Part shown: positions 21,473 through 33,916 of the stretch, in pieces
Layout of the letters: each line of letters opens with the position of its first letter
How positions within the stretch are numbered: position 1 is the stretch's first letter
Assembly (NCBI GenBank): GCA_963573315.1
Contig: OY752141.1
Coordinates: forward strand, 2,604,001 to 2,668,000
DNA length: 64,000 bases
Direction: 5' to 3'
Source of the DNA: Entomortierella parvispora
Lineage: Eukaryota; Mortierellomycota; Mortierellomycetes; Mortierellales; Mortierellaceae
Notes under the pieces: model-generated
Told to the model about the DNA's origin: nothing
The model's database searches: none
The model's input: only the letters and a program-made list of their open reading frames with translations
Translations under genes and position numbers: made by a program

Positions 21473-24406
21473 TCACGAAAACGAGGATGGGCGGTGCCTT
21501 CGTTGCCAAAAGATCTTGAAGTCTTCTTCAATCTCGTCATCGCTATCATTCATCCCACAGTCGTCTCCAACAGTTCCGAGGGCTGTGATCTTGGCCGACG
21601 CCGTCTTGGCTGGGCCAACACTGAATGGATACTTTCGCTTGTTGTTGGGCCGATGATGACGAGCTGAATGTTCATCCAACTTGTCCTCATCCACAGTCAT
21701 CATCGTCATCCTGTCATCAAACAAGGAGGAGACTGTAGACATGGACGCGATAGAAGACAGGGCTGAAAAGAGTTGAGATGAGGACGGTAAGGATGCTGAT
21801 GACATTGTCGGTGAAGAAGAATCGTTACTGCTTCCTCCGTGAGTATCCTGCGACGAGTCAAAGGAAAGCGCCGGTGTAGCTCCAGTCATTTCAGCTGGAT
21901 TACTTCCTGGGGATCGGGCGTGGATGATACTCAGGGGCGGTCGTTTGTCTTCTACAAACACAACCTCGCGCTCTGCCAATGGTTTCCGAGCCCCGTCCTC
22001 CCCTCGTCCATCTCCCTTGAGGACTGCCAGGACCGCTGTCAGATGCTCCTCTGCTCGCGCCACTGTCTCTCCCGCTGCCGATCGGCAATTTTGGAATTCG
22101 TCCATCACAGGGTACATGAGCACGTTCATTCGAGCTGTGACGACCACCACCGTGTTGGTCGGGATCTTTAACCAATCCGCCTTCTCAAACGTCAACGGTT
22201 CCGAGGCAATGAGGACAATGTCTTCCCTCTTGTCTGCCTTGACCATCTTGTAATGACCTGGCTGAAAAGACCCGAACTTTGTTCCAGAAGAGTAATAAAG
22301 ACTCGCAGCTTCCAATGTCCTGGAAGAGATGTATCTTGAGCAGACGACAGAACTACCGTCCGTGACAGCAAAATTCAGCATGGAGGCCTCATGGATCCCA
22401 GCATCCTTGGCCCACTGGTTGAGTTTCTGGATTGTTTTGAACATGGCGTCCTTCAGATGTTCATGACAAAATGGTTCTGCTTGCAATGGATTCGCTTCCA
22501 GTTGACTCAAAAAGACTGCAAAAGCCCACTCTGAATCCGTGTTGCCGTTGACGTTCAGAAATATTGGATCTGGCAGGGATTCCTGAATCTTGCGTTTGAT
22601 CTAGAAATGGTACACAAAAAAAATGACATCAGCAGGATTAACTCTCCATCTCTAACTTCCTAGGGGGGTTCAGGAGCACAAGCAAGGGGAAAAGAAAAGA
22701 GCGTAGAAAATAGAACTACAGGTGGGACAGACTACTAGCCACCCTCAAAAATTTCAAAAGACGCGTTTTCGTCTTGAAATCACGTCGTTTCTAAACAATG
22801 TGAAAAGTCTTCAATTCAATCGCCGTCCCTTGAGGGATCGACGTGGTCTATTGTTGTCGTTCAATGGTCCTTTACGAAACGACAACAACAAATAGCAAGA
22901 AAAAAAATCACATATAACGACATAGGTGCATGTATGGTGTCAAGCAACGATACTCTGGCGTCATTTCTTGACTTTGCCTCATGATTTTTTCACTCGAGCC
23001 AAAGCCCTAGACAAAGAACTTACCAAGTGAAAGTCGGCAATGTGGCCATTGTGCATGAACATGAGTCGTCCATACTGCCAAGGATGGCCTATTTTGAGTG
23101 CAATTTAGATAGAGAAAATAAAGAGAGCGCATTGAGCAAAAGTCCATCTTTTCCTTGTCTCTCTCCTCGCACGGTAAAGAGGTTCTTTCGCCCTCTTTAT
23201 CTTGCTCCCATCCCCCTCTTTTGGTTGTCCTCTTCTTTCATTCGCTTGTCATTTGTTCTTTGGAGAGATTAAACTACATGGGCACTTACAGTTACTTTCA
23301 GAAACTGATCCTGCTGTCGAGGCGCGAACATGAGCAAACACGAGTGGGCTCTTGATCTTTTCCGCGAGACGGATCAGGTTCATGTTGTTCCATGCGGGAG
23401 TCACTGAGGTGAAGATGCAGGGCGCAGCTCCAAGTTCTGGATCTGGCTCGGACTCGTACCAGCCTAAAAGAAAGGGCATGGATAAAAAACGATGGAACGA
23501 ACAAGGGGAGGATTGGGATGAATGAGAAACGATCCTCAAAACATCAGGAATCGAGGGCGTGTTCTGTCATTTTGAACTAAACCAGGACTGGACAGCTCTG
23601 AAAATATCTCCCCTCCCTGCACCCTTCCAGCGACCGTCGATGGTGCGAGATTTTCAAAAGGGGATGGGCTCGAGAATTTTTTAACAATAAACGCGATGAC
23701 TCTTTAAGAAATGGTGGCGAAACCATTGATGGCGAATCGCATGCAGGTACAAAGGGGAGAAACAGGAGAAACGGCAAGGAGAGCGAGAGAGGTGGAGGAG
23801 AAAAAAGAAAGAAAAAAAAACAGAAACCAGAAACTGGAAACCAGGACCACCAAACACGTATTGTCTAGCCAATAACTTACCGACCCCAAACCCATCGCCT
23901 GTCAAGGAGAGGAGGGAAAGAGAGATAGAGAGGGTTGAAAAGGAGCAATTGATCAGCAATGTGTTTGGCAATTGACCCGAACGTACCGCCTTTGTCCTTC
24001 CTCAGTAGTTACCGTTGATCGGCCTCCTGTTGTCCAGACGAAGTCGGGAATCAAAGGATTGATTGATGATCGAATGTGCCGGCTTGGTTAGCAGCTGGAT
24101 GGGCAGGACAAAGAAGGAAGCCGGTCAGTGTCATCCACACACAAGACAGAAAGAAAGAAAGAAAAAAAAAGAGGAAGCGGGGGATGAAGGTTCAAGACCA
24201 GACAAACATGTCAAGTGCAAAGAGAGTCAAGAAGCGTCTGTGCTTCATAGGGTTTATAATATTTTTTTTCTTTCTTCACTCTCTCTCTCTCTCTCTCCGT
24301 CGTCGGGTGACGAGGTATTCATTCATCCTTCCGTTTGCTCATTCAAGAGACGTACATGGGCAAGCTGGATGGGCTGCCTGCCCTTGTAGAGAAGCATTCG
24401 ACACAT
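21473..24406 (-). CDS. DUG3: Dug3-type class II glutamine amidotransferase (glutathione degradation)
   Basis: Exons (minus): 24406-24356, 24094-24013, 23898-23881 (18 bases), 23463-23290, 23088-23024, 22600-21473; 505 residues. The protein begins MCRMLLYKGRQPIQL, placing the catalytic Cys at position 2, and continues LLTKPAHSIINQSFDSR, GDGFGVGWY, FAHVRASTAG and FMHNGHIADF, the core motifs of class II amidotransferases and specifically of Dug3. In yeast Dug3 joins Dug2 in a cytosolic complex that removes glutamate from glutathione, which Dug1 then finishes. The C-terminal 150 residues are Ser-rich with an acidic stretch and end in a basic tail, beyond the conserved domain. No other DUG gene is in the window. 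Confidence 0.92.
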
Positions 24407-24822
24407 GGGCGGGGTGTTGAACCGTCGGGCGTGGTTAAAGTCCAGGGTGGAGGGTGTCTGTTTGCAGCAGCGAAAGAACGGAGCTGCAAAAGGGTTTTTT
24501 TGAGGACTACAAAGAAAGAAAGAAAGAGAGCAGAGGGGAGAGAAAGTCTGAATGGGTCGAATGAATCGAGGAGAGAAAAGAGGAAGAAGCGCGGATGGTG
24601 GAAAGGAATAAGGAACAAACAGATAAACAAGCAACGACCGAACAAACCACTTCACTCCAGACCATGCCACAATTGCTCCCTCTGACTCTTTCAAAGATCC
24701 ATTAGGCATTAACATTATTAGACTATTGTTATTAGAATATATTATCAGATGTTTTTTTATTCAAAGTTTCCATCATTTTTTTTACAAGTTCTGCCTAGCA
24801 GTGCCTCGTACCACGCATCAAT
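24407..24822 (-). promoter_or_regulatory. Promoter of the Dug3-type gene and 3' flank of the kinesin
   Basis: About 0.4 kb between tandem minus-strand genes. The plus strand is GAAA/GAGA-rich at about 24505-24600, i.e. CT-rich on the coding strand upstream of 24406. The right end (24690-24790) is AT-rich with T runs and probably holds the kinesin 3' end. Confidence 0.5.
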
Positions 24823-27800
24823 CTATCGGCTGCCAAACATCTGCTTTCTTCCACGCCTGGCTCTCGGAGGCGAGGGCGGAGGCACTCCAATCCGCTCCAC
24901 CATCTCCTCCTCAAATACCGCGGCCGTTGCTCGCAATCGCTTGCGTTTCTTGACTACAGGCGGCTCCGCCTTGACCTCGACTTGTGTCTGCTTCTCCTGC
25001 TCTACTGCTCCAGCACTTGTGCCCGCCGCTTCTGAGTCTGGCTGCAGATCTGCCACAGTAGACTCGAGGTCCCGCACTCGCTCGTCATCGACATTTCGAC
25101 TCTCTTCCTGATCCTGACCCTTCTCTGGGCTTTGTTCAGCTGTCCCATATTCAGAGTCTTCGAGATCAGACTCCCAGCCTAGTCTCGGTGGCGGCGATAA
25201 TGTCTCCAATCGAGGATAAAGATTCCGAACAGGCGAAAGCTCGGCCAGCGGTGTACCAACATGATCATCGATGCTGTACCGAGAGGCTTCCTCTTTCTTG
25301 AGTGGAAAGTCACCTGAGAGCGACCGTTGACGACCAGAACCCGGATTACTAGCCGCCGTCCGTCTTCTTTTGACAGGCTTTTCCTCGTAGTCCTCATCAG
25401 AGTCCGGAACTCGCAAGGAGCGCCTTTGGATCCGAGACCTGCGAACAGGTTGACATGCCTCGCTCTCACTCGAGTAATGACTTTGCGTTGGAACACCTCC
25501 AGTTGACTTTCGTCTCGGAACTACAGACGGAAGCTCGACGACCGGCATAGGTAGGGATCGTCGCTGGGAGTTCACTCGAGATTTGACTGCTCGATTTTTG
25601 ATAGCCCACACCTTTGACTCTTTCTTGTCATCGTCATTGTCGTCGCTGCTGTCACTGATAACAATGACATTTTTCGTTGACCTCGGCAGCAAGGAGACAC
25701 CAACATCGTGCGCCAGAGTAGCTACATCGTGTACCAAGGGGGCAGTACCGTGTACTACAGCATCCAAAGCACCATCGCGCACCAGGGGTGAAGAGCCGTG
25801 GTCAGTAGGGCCAACATCCCCATCACAGACATGATCATCAAGGACTTTACTTGGGTCAGCTTCATCTGGTTTCCGATCGTGGTCAACTTCATCAGGCTCT
25901 GCATCGTGGCCGACGTCGCCGATATTGTTGCCATCAACCCAGCTTGCTTCGGAATCAATCATGGGGATAGAATCTTCTGCTTGGTCGACAGAAACCAGGG
26001 GATATGAGCCGCTCAAAACTGAAGGATGGTCAGAGGCGCTGGAATCCGGCAGTTTGGGGCTCAGAGGATCTTGCTCACCGTGATCGTTGTGGTGGTCACC
26101 AGACGCGTCTTCCATAGAATCGTTCTCCAAAGGGTCCAACAAACTGTCGGCAGAATTCGTCTGCAACTCAATTTCAGCGACTGAAGAACGCATGAACTGT
26201 TCTTCACTTTCCAGAGTGGGGAAACTTCTTTCCGTGACGGCATCGTTGTCCTCGACATCATCTGCGTGGCCATGTGGATGGGCTTCGCTGAAATTTTTGG
26301 CATCTAGGACCTCCACGTTGTCAATAGCGTCAGTTTTAAAGACCGCGTCGCCATCATTATGTGATTCACTCGAGTCCAAAGTCATAGCCTCGGCACGAGC
26401 GATTTCCAATGAACAGCCCTGGTCCTCGAGTGTCACTTGGGGGTTATTCGAGGCGTCGGAAAGCGTAGTGTCATCTCGCGTTGTCGTCGACGGGCTACTT
26501 GAGGCAGCAGAGGTGTGGTGCTCGGACTCTGGCACGCCATACTGAGGTACTTGGCCCGCGGCTGGAGACACCTGAGGCGCAGAAAGTGGAGAGCCGCAGA
26601 ACCAGGTCCGCCAGGCCGTGTTCTCAAAGGTGACCCGTTGTAGAGCCTCCTCGACTTCTTTCATGCGCCGGGGTCCTGGCCTTGCACGGTTCGTGATCAT
26701 CTCAAGTTCTGCAGCTATTCTTTGAGCGTGCTGTTCGCTGGCAAGCAATTTTCCCTCCAGTTCGGCCACCCGCATTTTTGATCGAGTTTCCGATTCGATT
26801 ACCTCCTTGGCCGTGTCTTTGAGATTGTTCTTGAGAGCGCCATTGAGTGCGTCCATCAGCGTGTCTTTTAGACTGTCTTTAAGAGTGTCTTTAAGAGTGT
26901 CTTTCAGGGTGCCCTCCAAATGCTGAATCTCGACATGGTGTGCTGCCCGCTCCTTGTGGAGAGAAAGCTCCGCGGCCAGTCTTTCGTTCTCGGATTGCGC
27001 CTGCGCCAGCAGACGTGATTGTTGGTGTAGCTGCTCCTGAATCTGCTCCTTTTCAGACTGGGTATTCATCAGGTGTTGGGTGATTTCAGCTAGGCGATCC
27101 TCAGCCTTGGTAAGACGTTTCATCTCTTCCTGACTTTGGGCAAGATTGATCTCCAGAGTATCTTTGTCGGATTGCAGCGCTGTCAGTTGTTTCAGATCTA
27201 CAGCCCTCTTGATTTCCAACTTGTCGAGGTCCTGCATCAACGCAAGGTTCTGAGCAGACTGCAATGAAATTGATTCAGAGAGTTCTTGAATCTCTTTTTG
27301 CTGCGTCTCTGAGTCGTTTTGCTTGTCAGTCACCGTCTCTTCCATCTCGATGGAGCGTCTCTCCAACAAAGCCTCGAGCTTTGGTATAATTTCATCGGTA
27401 TATTCTGCTCGAGTCGATTCTTCCACCTCGTTTGCTCGAGTCTCGGACACGACCAGTTTGTCATGAAGGTCATTAATCTGGCTACGCAACTGTTGGACAA
27501 GTTCGTTTTGATCCGGCTGTGGCTCTTGAAGATGATTGCCTGATGTTGATGCCGCAGGATTACTCTTGGAATCGACGGCTCCAAAGGGATCGATGATGGT
27601 CACTTCTTTCCCCTTGGACAAGAGAGAGCGCGGAGTTGATACATCCATTGCGATTGATGAAAAACGGAGGGCTTGGAGAGTCTCGTCAAAATCAGTCTCA
27701 AATGGATTCACGTTGACGATCAAGGCAACTTGTGCGTTTGAACGCCCTTCCAGGGAACTTTGAAAAAGCTGAGTGAGCTTGCTCTGACGATAAGGGACAA

Positions 27801-30092
27801 GATCGGGCTGCTACAAAAAGAGATGTAAAGTCAATATCAAGCGCGATAGGGTAAAATAAGGTCAACCTCCCAGGGTCAGGAATCAGGACAATTTTTACCT
27901 TTAATTTCCTGGATTGGTTTCCGCGAAGGACCTCCATGCATTGACCCAGGACCATCAAGCTCATGTTGATGTTTCCGGCCTCTCGGAGTCTCTGCCCTGA
28001 GCTTTGAGTGTTTTTCATCCGCTCCGATCCTGCTAGATCCACAACCGACAGCCGTGAGACGGAAGTTTTACCCTTGGCCGCATCTTCGGAAGCACATGTA
28101 CCAAACCGAGGAGTCTTTAGCACCTTGATCGTGAAGATGCTATGGCTGCGTGACGACAGCCGGTTGACCAAGGTGGAAGAAACTTGGCGCTGCCTTAATC
28201 CTGTTTGGACAATCAAAAGTGCCTCCTCTAGATTTTTTGCTCGGATCTCTTGCAGTCCCTGGACATATTTGTGACCAGTGCTTGGGTCTGTCATCAGATG
28301 CAGCGCAGGTCGCCGTGCATCCATCGAAGCCAGCATCGGGGCCAAAGGTATTGAAGAGTCTGCGAGCAGGTCGTAGATCTTTTCATTGTATACCTCGGCG
28401 CAAGAGATCCAGACTGCATAGTCCATGTCTTTTGATAGAGTAACCACTAGATGAAAGAAATGGGCCCTAATTATGTCAGCCTCTTGCGTGGAATACATTT
28501 TTTCTTCTTTTTCTCTATAGGGCACGAGTGAAAAAATCGCAGACTCACCATCGGGATCGATCAGGTCTTTGGCCTGGATCTCATCCAGATCTACCTTCAA
28601 GGTACTTGCTAGAGCTGCTAGGGTTTTGCTCCTGGATGCCAGTGACTTTAAGATGCCGAGTTCATCGTTGTGGCCTCCCGAGCCAGCAGGGTTGATAGTT
28701 TCTACATCCTGGAATCTGACAGGTCGGTACAGCGTAGACTCGTCAGTCTCCTGGGCAAAGGTTTCGATGGATTTGAAGATGGCAGCAAAGGCGCGGGGTA
28801 GAATACCAGCCTCTGCCGGCCGACTATTGCCAATAATCGAGTGCGTCTTTCCCGAATTGCTGACTCCATAGGCAAAGAGTAAAGAGTTGTAGTTGTCCTG
28901 TTGGAGCACTGATGCCAAGAGCGGTAGGCAAGTCTCTTTGAAGATCCTGGCTTGTGTTGTTGTCTGATCAAAGACCCGGGTAAACTGATGTCGGGTTGGT
29001 TTCTTTGTGCGCGCCTACAAGAATGGGTGAAAGATCAGGTAAAGAAACAAAACAAAAGAGCATAATAATCATATATGGTCGTAACCTACGCTTTCAGGAG
29101 GGGTCATGGTGATTTCTGTCATGATTTCTGTATTATCATCCAAGTGGATGTAGCTGTGGTCAAGGCTCGCGTCCACGGCAGATCTGGTGGATGGTCTTAG
29201 GCGGAGATAGGTCTAAAGCGGCCATACATACATACGATCAGTCAATACGTGCGCATTACACTGCATAAACACTCTAGGCAATATTAGACTCTGGATCAGC
29301 CTGGATTTGTGTGTTTACCTTGATGGATTCGCGTTCTGATTCTTGAGGGGTCGAGATTGGGGACTCTACTTTTGCGATGGGATTGCTATTGGCGACAGCA
29401 GCAGGCGGGGTATACATTGGACCGGACGCTGCCTGTGATGACGGGCAGCGTGAGGATTCGGAATCAGAGGACGAGTCGGACGAGTCGGACGAGTCTTCGG
29501 ATTGGACCGAGGATCCTGGAAGGGTCAGATCGCTGAGCGAGAGTCGATTGTTGATGGGAGCACCGGTACCCGTACCAGCGCGTTTTGAGGGAGAGGAGGG
29601 TCCAGAAGATTGGGAAGGGAAGAGGGTGGTTTTGTTGGAAGTGGGCGAGTTCCTGACGTGGAAGGAGGGAAGACCAGGAGTGGCTCTGTAGGACTTTTGG
29701 CCCTTTGGCGAGGATCTGGAGGTGTATTCGGCATAGGATCTGGGTGGCCGGAGGAAGAGGGAGTGGGTCTTTGATTTTGGGCGAGAGTGAAGAGGGATGG
29801 GCGGGTGTTGTTGAGGCAGGGGACGCGACGAGGAAGGGGAAGAGGATGTGGAGGATGGCGAGGAGGAGGAGGCGGAGGCGGCAGTGGCGGATGTCCTTGG
29901 CTTGAGAGGCCTGTGGATGGTTCAAACGCAAAAGCAAACAAAGAAGAGATGGAAAAAAGGCGGTTAGGACATAGGGTTGGTTGTCATGGAAGAAAGAAGA
30001 AGAACAAGAAGAACAAGAGGAAGAAAAGGGCAAAGCAAAGAAGCAAAGCAGGCAAAGTACCGGGCATGTCGGCTGTGCTTGTCCGACTTCAT
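24823..30092 (-). CDS. Kinesin-6 family motor protein (KIF20/MKLP-like)
   Basis: Exons (minus): 30092-30061, 29910-29319, 29212-29090, 29014-27899, 27810-24823; 1616 residues. A Ser/Pro-rich N-terminal extension (about 1-205) with an acidic Ser-Asp run precedes the motor. Motor motifs: P-loop GVSNSGKT (299 on), switch I NRLSSRSHS, switch II VDLAGSE and PYRQSKLTQLF. The long insertion between P-loop and switch I and the YGVSNSGKT form point to kinesin-6, which acts at the central spindle and in cytokinesis. The stalk is a long coiled coil containing tandem KDTL-type repeats (about 26822-26912); the tail is acidic and Ser-rich and ends with basic clusters (KRRR, KKRKR, RRGRKQ) suggestive of nuclear import. 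An 82-base stretch (28548-28467) in the insertion looks like an intron, but removing it breaks the frame. Confidence 0.88.
26822..26912 (-). repeat. Tandem KDTL/KDSL coding repeat in the kinesin stalk
   Basis: Twelve-base units (plus strand GAGTGTCTTTAA and variants) repeat about five times and encode successive LKDT/LKDS units of the coiled coil. The period is four residues, so the hydrophobic Leu spacing is i,i+4 and differs from a canonical heptad. Confidence 0.75.
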
Positions 30093-31334
30093 GGATCGGA
30101 GGAGGAGGAATGAGAGGAAGGAAGGAGGGATGCGCGGGATGGAATGAGAGGAAAGGGGAGGAAAAGGGAAGGAAAAGGGAAGGAAAAGGAAAAGGAAAAG
30201 GTGTGGAAGAATGAATGGAGGAAGGGATGAATGCAGAGGAGAAGAGGGGAACAAAGAAGAGAGGACTCTCGTGTTTGGTGGCAAAGTCAACAATGCGTGT
30301 GTGTGTGTGTGTGTTAACTCCACTGTTCACTGTGTTGATCTCAATTGACCCAGCGATCAGTGCACGTGACGAGCGATGTGAATCGTGTTCTTTTCACACA
30401 TCACACACCAGTTCACACATTCATTCACATTCACATCTCGCTCTCTGTGTCTTTGTCACACTCCACCTCTGACCAACTCCGAGGCTGCATTCATTCTCTT
30501 CTCCTTCTCTTTCTACATCTCTTTCATCTCTTTGCCCCTCCTCGCCACACTCGCATCCATCTTGACTTGCTGTCCTGCTGACCTGCTGGCCCCTCCTCCC
30601 ATCACAAACGTAAAGTACTCTACTCTGCAGGGAACCTTTCCCTTTTTATTTTCTCTTCCTTTTCCTTCACCCATTCACTCTATCCTCACACACACCAACA
30701 CATTCATTCATTCATTCATTCATTCATATTCTCGTCGTTGCTCATCAAACGCCTGCTGCTCTCTTTTCCGACAGGGGTTGTTCCTTCTTCTTCCTTGCTC
30801 TTGCGTTCTTGCATGATCCTCTGTCGCTCTCTTGCTCTTTCTCCACGTTGTATTTTCTTCTACGTACCTACCCTCCTTTTCGCTTTCCCTTCTGCACCAC
30901 CAGCGACTAGCGCAACGTCCTTTTCCAATCACAACCTACTTTTTTCCCAGTCGGGGAGTGGATAAAGGGTCTTTCTGTGTCCTTCTTCTTCTCCGTCATC
31001 AAATTGCGTGTTCTTACTCACCTTTTTCCTTCTCTCTCTATCTCTGTATCTATCTCTCATCCCAGTCCTTCCCACTACTGCCCTTCTTCTTCTTTCCCCA
31101 TCTGCTCCTTCTTCTTCTTCTTTCACCACACAATTGATCCCTCCTTCCCTCCTTCTCCCTTCTTCTCCCTCCTTCCCCCTCCTTCCCTCCTTGTGATCAA
31201 CTCTACTACCTGTCGTCCTCTCCTCTTCGTCCTCAGGAACAAGTCTATCCTCCTCCTCCTCCTCCTCCTCTACACAAACGCACACTCCCACTACCACTTT
31301 TCGCCTTTTACCGGAACAAAAACAAAAAAAAAGA
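30093..31334. promoter_or_regulatory. Divergent promoter between the kinesin-6 and thioredoxin-like genes
   Basis: A 1.24-kb region between two start codons. The left part (30100-30260) is strongly purine-rich on the plus strand, hence CT-rich toward the kinesin. A short GT repeat (about 30296-30314), a CATT repeat (30700-30727) and CTC repeats (about 31250-31272) occur. From 30470 to 31270 the plus strand is dominated by CT tracts leading to the ATG at 31335. No gene is supported within it. Confidence 0.55.
30700..30727 (+). repeat. (CATT)n microsatellite
   Basis: Seven perfect CATT units in the divergent promoter upstream of the thioredoxin-like gene. Confidence 0.85.
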
Positions 31335-33350
31335 ATGGCACCCAACCCACCCCTGACGGAGACCGAGGAGCTCTTGATTGACGCCTACACCACCATCTTG
31401 AACAAACCTTTCGAGGACAAGTACGAGGACAAGTGGCAGGACGAACCTTTTGATCGCGCCATTGATCAATTCAAGTCGCGCGCTCAAGAGATTGGTTTCT
31501 CGGATCCCTTTGAACTGTTGTCCCGTTTCCAAATTGAATCGTACGAAACGATCCGAAGTGAACTCAAGAAAGGCCCCGCTCTCTGTTTTCGACCCGGTTG
31601 GAAGAGTCCGCTTTTGGAAAAGAGGGTGGATCTGAGGGCGGTCAGGGAAAAGACACAGTATTTGATGGGCCCGAAATATGAGGGTTTGGAACGGATCGTC
31701 GTCCTGGACTTTTGGGCTTCATGGTAAGTTGTTGGCAAACGACAAAGATAAAAAGAAATCACAAGTACTCCCCCCCACCCACAGCAACAATCAACATCAA
31801 TCTGTAACAACAACGACAACAACAAAATCCATTTCTGATGCGAACCTCGTTCCCCCCAAAAAAGGGATGAGATTCTAGCAAAAGGACTGGTGCGTGCATG
31901 AGAGAGAGAGACAAACACACCGACCGACAGAGAGAGAGAGAGAGAGAAGAGGGGAGGACCGAGGGCGAGAGTGGATTATGGATGCTCCGTCAACAACAAA
32001 GGCCATCACATCACAAACATACACACAAGCATTCATGGACCCAGCCTGGACCGCGGAAAAAGAACAAAAAGATGCACAGCACGGCAAAGAAAAAGAGGGC
32101 AAGGGCAGCACACACGCACACAATCATTAATTTCATTTGTTCCTTGTGCACATTGCGCCGGCGCGCGCGTTCCTTTTCTGTCTCTCTTTTTTTTTCACTT
32201 TCTGTTGTCTGTTCAGCCTGGAGGTTGGTTGGGTTTAAAGTTACTACACAACGTTCTCGGTCAGTCAATCGGTCGGTCATTCAGTCCGTCAGTTTCATGA
32301 CCGAGGGACAAAGCGGTCTGGCAACAATTGGTATCCAGTCCCACAAGTCAATCATCTCTGGATGACGAATAACGTTGACAAAAAAAAAAAATTAGATGTG
32401 GACTGCATTGGCCGTTTTGAACGCTCTGGACTGCTACATTCCCACAGGACAAAGAAAAAAAAAGAGATCGCCCAACTCCACTCCTTTTTTTTTTTTCTTT
32501 TGCCCTTTTGCTTTTATTCAAAGAAAACCCTATTGTGATCGGAACTCCAATGAGGATCGGCAATTTTTAGAAGGTCCCTTTCCTTATGAGACACAAAGTG
32601 CGGGGTCGAGACCGCGCGTCTAATCAAGGGAAAGAGTGCCAGGATGAGTGAATCAGAATCATGACAGTGACGGATAAGGGGGGAAAGGAGAGGTGGGGAC
32701 AAAGGAACTGGGGAGTTTTTGTCCAAAAGGATTTCTTTTTGTTACGGAAAACGGCCAAACTCAATGCTAATCATATGTCTATCTCTTTCTCTTTTATTTT
32801 CATGTCAGGTGTGAACCATGCGTCGAATCAGGACCAGTCGTGTCACAATTGGCAGAGGAATACGCAGGCAGAGTCGCGTTCTTGGGCATCAACAATGATA
32901 GTGTCTTCTCGCCCACCAACAAACCTCACAACATGGAACGTCTTTTGACCTTTTTGGACAATCATCAAGAAGAATTCCAGTACACAATCGTGGTCGATAA
33001 CGCCGATGGGTTTGCGAAAAATAGTAAGTCTCGCGTCTCACTCTCCTTCCCTCCCTCTCTTCCTTCCTTCTTCTCTCTTCCTCTTTTCCCAATCGTCAAT
33101 GATTGTTCGGGAGGACGAGAGGGAGGGTGAATTTCAATCCCACATGTTGATTCCAACTGACATTTGCTCGTGATCTTTATTAGCCATTTACAATCCTTGC
33201 GGCTACAGAGGCATCCCATGCTGTATAATGGTGGTAGATGGCGTGGTCAAGTATGTTGGCCCGCCCTTGGCAGAACTCAAGACAGCGTTGGAACAGGCAT
33301 CGGACGCTATCTACCCCAATCACTCGGGTTCTTCACCGATGGAGCAATGA
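31335..33350 (+). CDS. Thioredoxin-fold protein with CEPC active site
   Basis: Exons: 31335-31723, 32809-33023, 33184-33350; 256 residues. About 120 residues of charged helical sequence of unknown family precede a thioredoxin fold: VVLDFWASWCEPC (W130, C131, C134), the GINND strand-turn and a cis-Pro loop reading YRGIPCCIMV. The spacing is that of TlpA/thioredoxin-like reductases and not of small thioredoxins. No signal peptide or membrane segment is seen, so a cytosolic redox role is likely. The first intron is 1085 bases, by far the longest in the window, and it interrupts the codon of the active-site Trp130. That intron holds GA repeats and A/T runs but no recognisable gene. Confidence 0.85.
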
Positions 33351-33916
33351 TCTGCAAAGAAGAAGAAAAAAAATACAATAAACTATTTAATATTTGAAAA
33401 TCAAAAGGTCGTTTAGAGAAGACACAAAAGAGAAAGAAAATGGCGACTGAGATTGAGCTGAACTGGTGGGAATCTCGGCCGCGTGCGGATTGGTTGCCCG
33501 AAAACTGAGGTCCAAAAGAAAAAAAAAAAAGAGAGAGCGCTTCCCAGCAAGCAGCTCTTGAGATTTCCCCTTGATTGTTGTCGAAAGAAAGTTCTGAAGA
33601 CCAAATCAAACCTGCTGGGCGCGGATGGGCAAGGGCCTCCCCTCGCCCTCTCCTCATAACGAGGCGTCCTCTGATGAGGCGAGGGAGTCTTTCGAGAGAA
33701 AGCAACACAAAGACAAAAAATAGGGCTCAGTTTCGTTTTTTTTGGATTGCGCTAGCAAAAATTTGAGATGTGAACGAGGCACAAACACAACACCGAGCCC
33801 CACCTTTTTACGACGCGTTCGAACCTTTGACATATCTTCAATAGGTACTTTTATTTCTGTGAGAATGCATCGGGAACAGACCCCGATGGGCCCTGTTTGC
33901 CAATTTGCACTCGACC
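33351..33916. other. Convergent 3' intergenic region
   Basis: About 0.57 kb between the stops of the thioredoxin-like (+) and USP34-like (-) genes. Poly-A-like runs occur near 33362-33374 and 33519-33530. No gene is evident. Confidence 0.55.
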
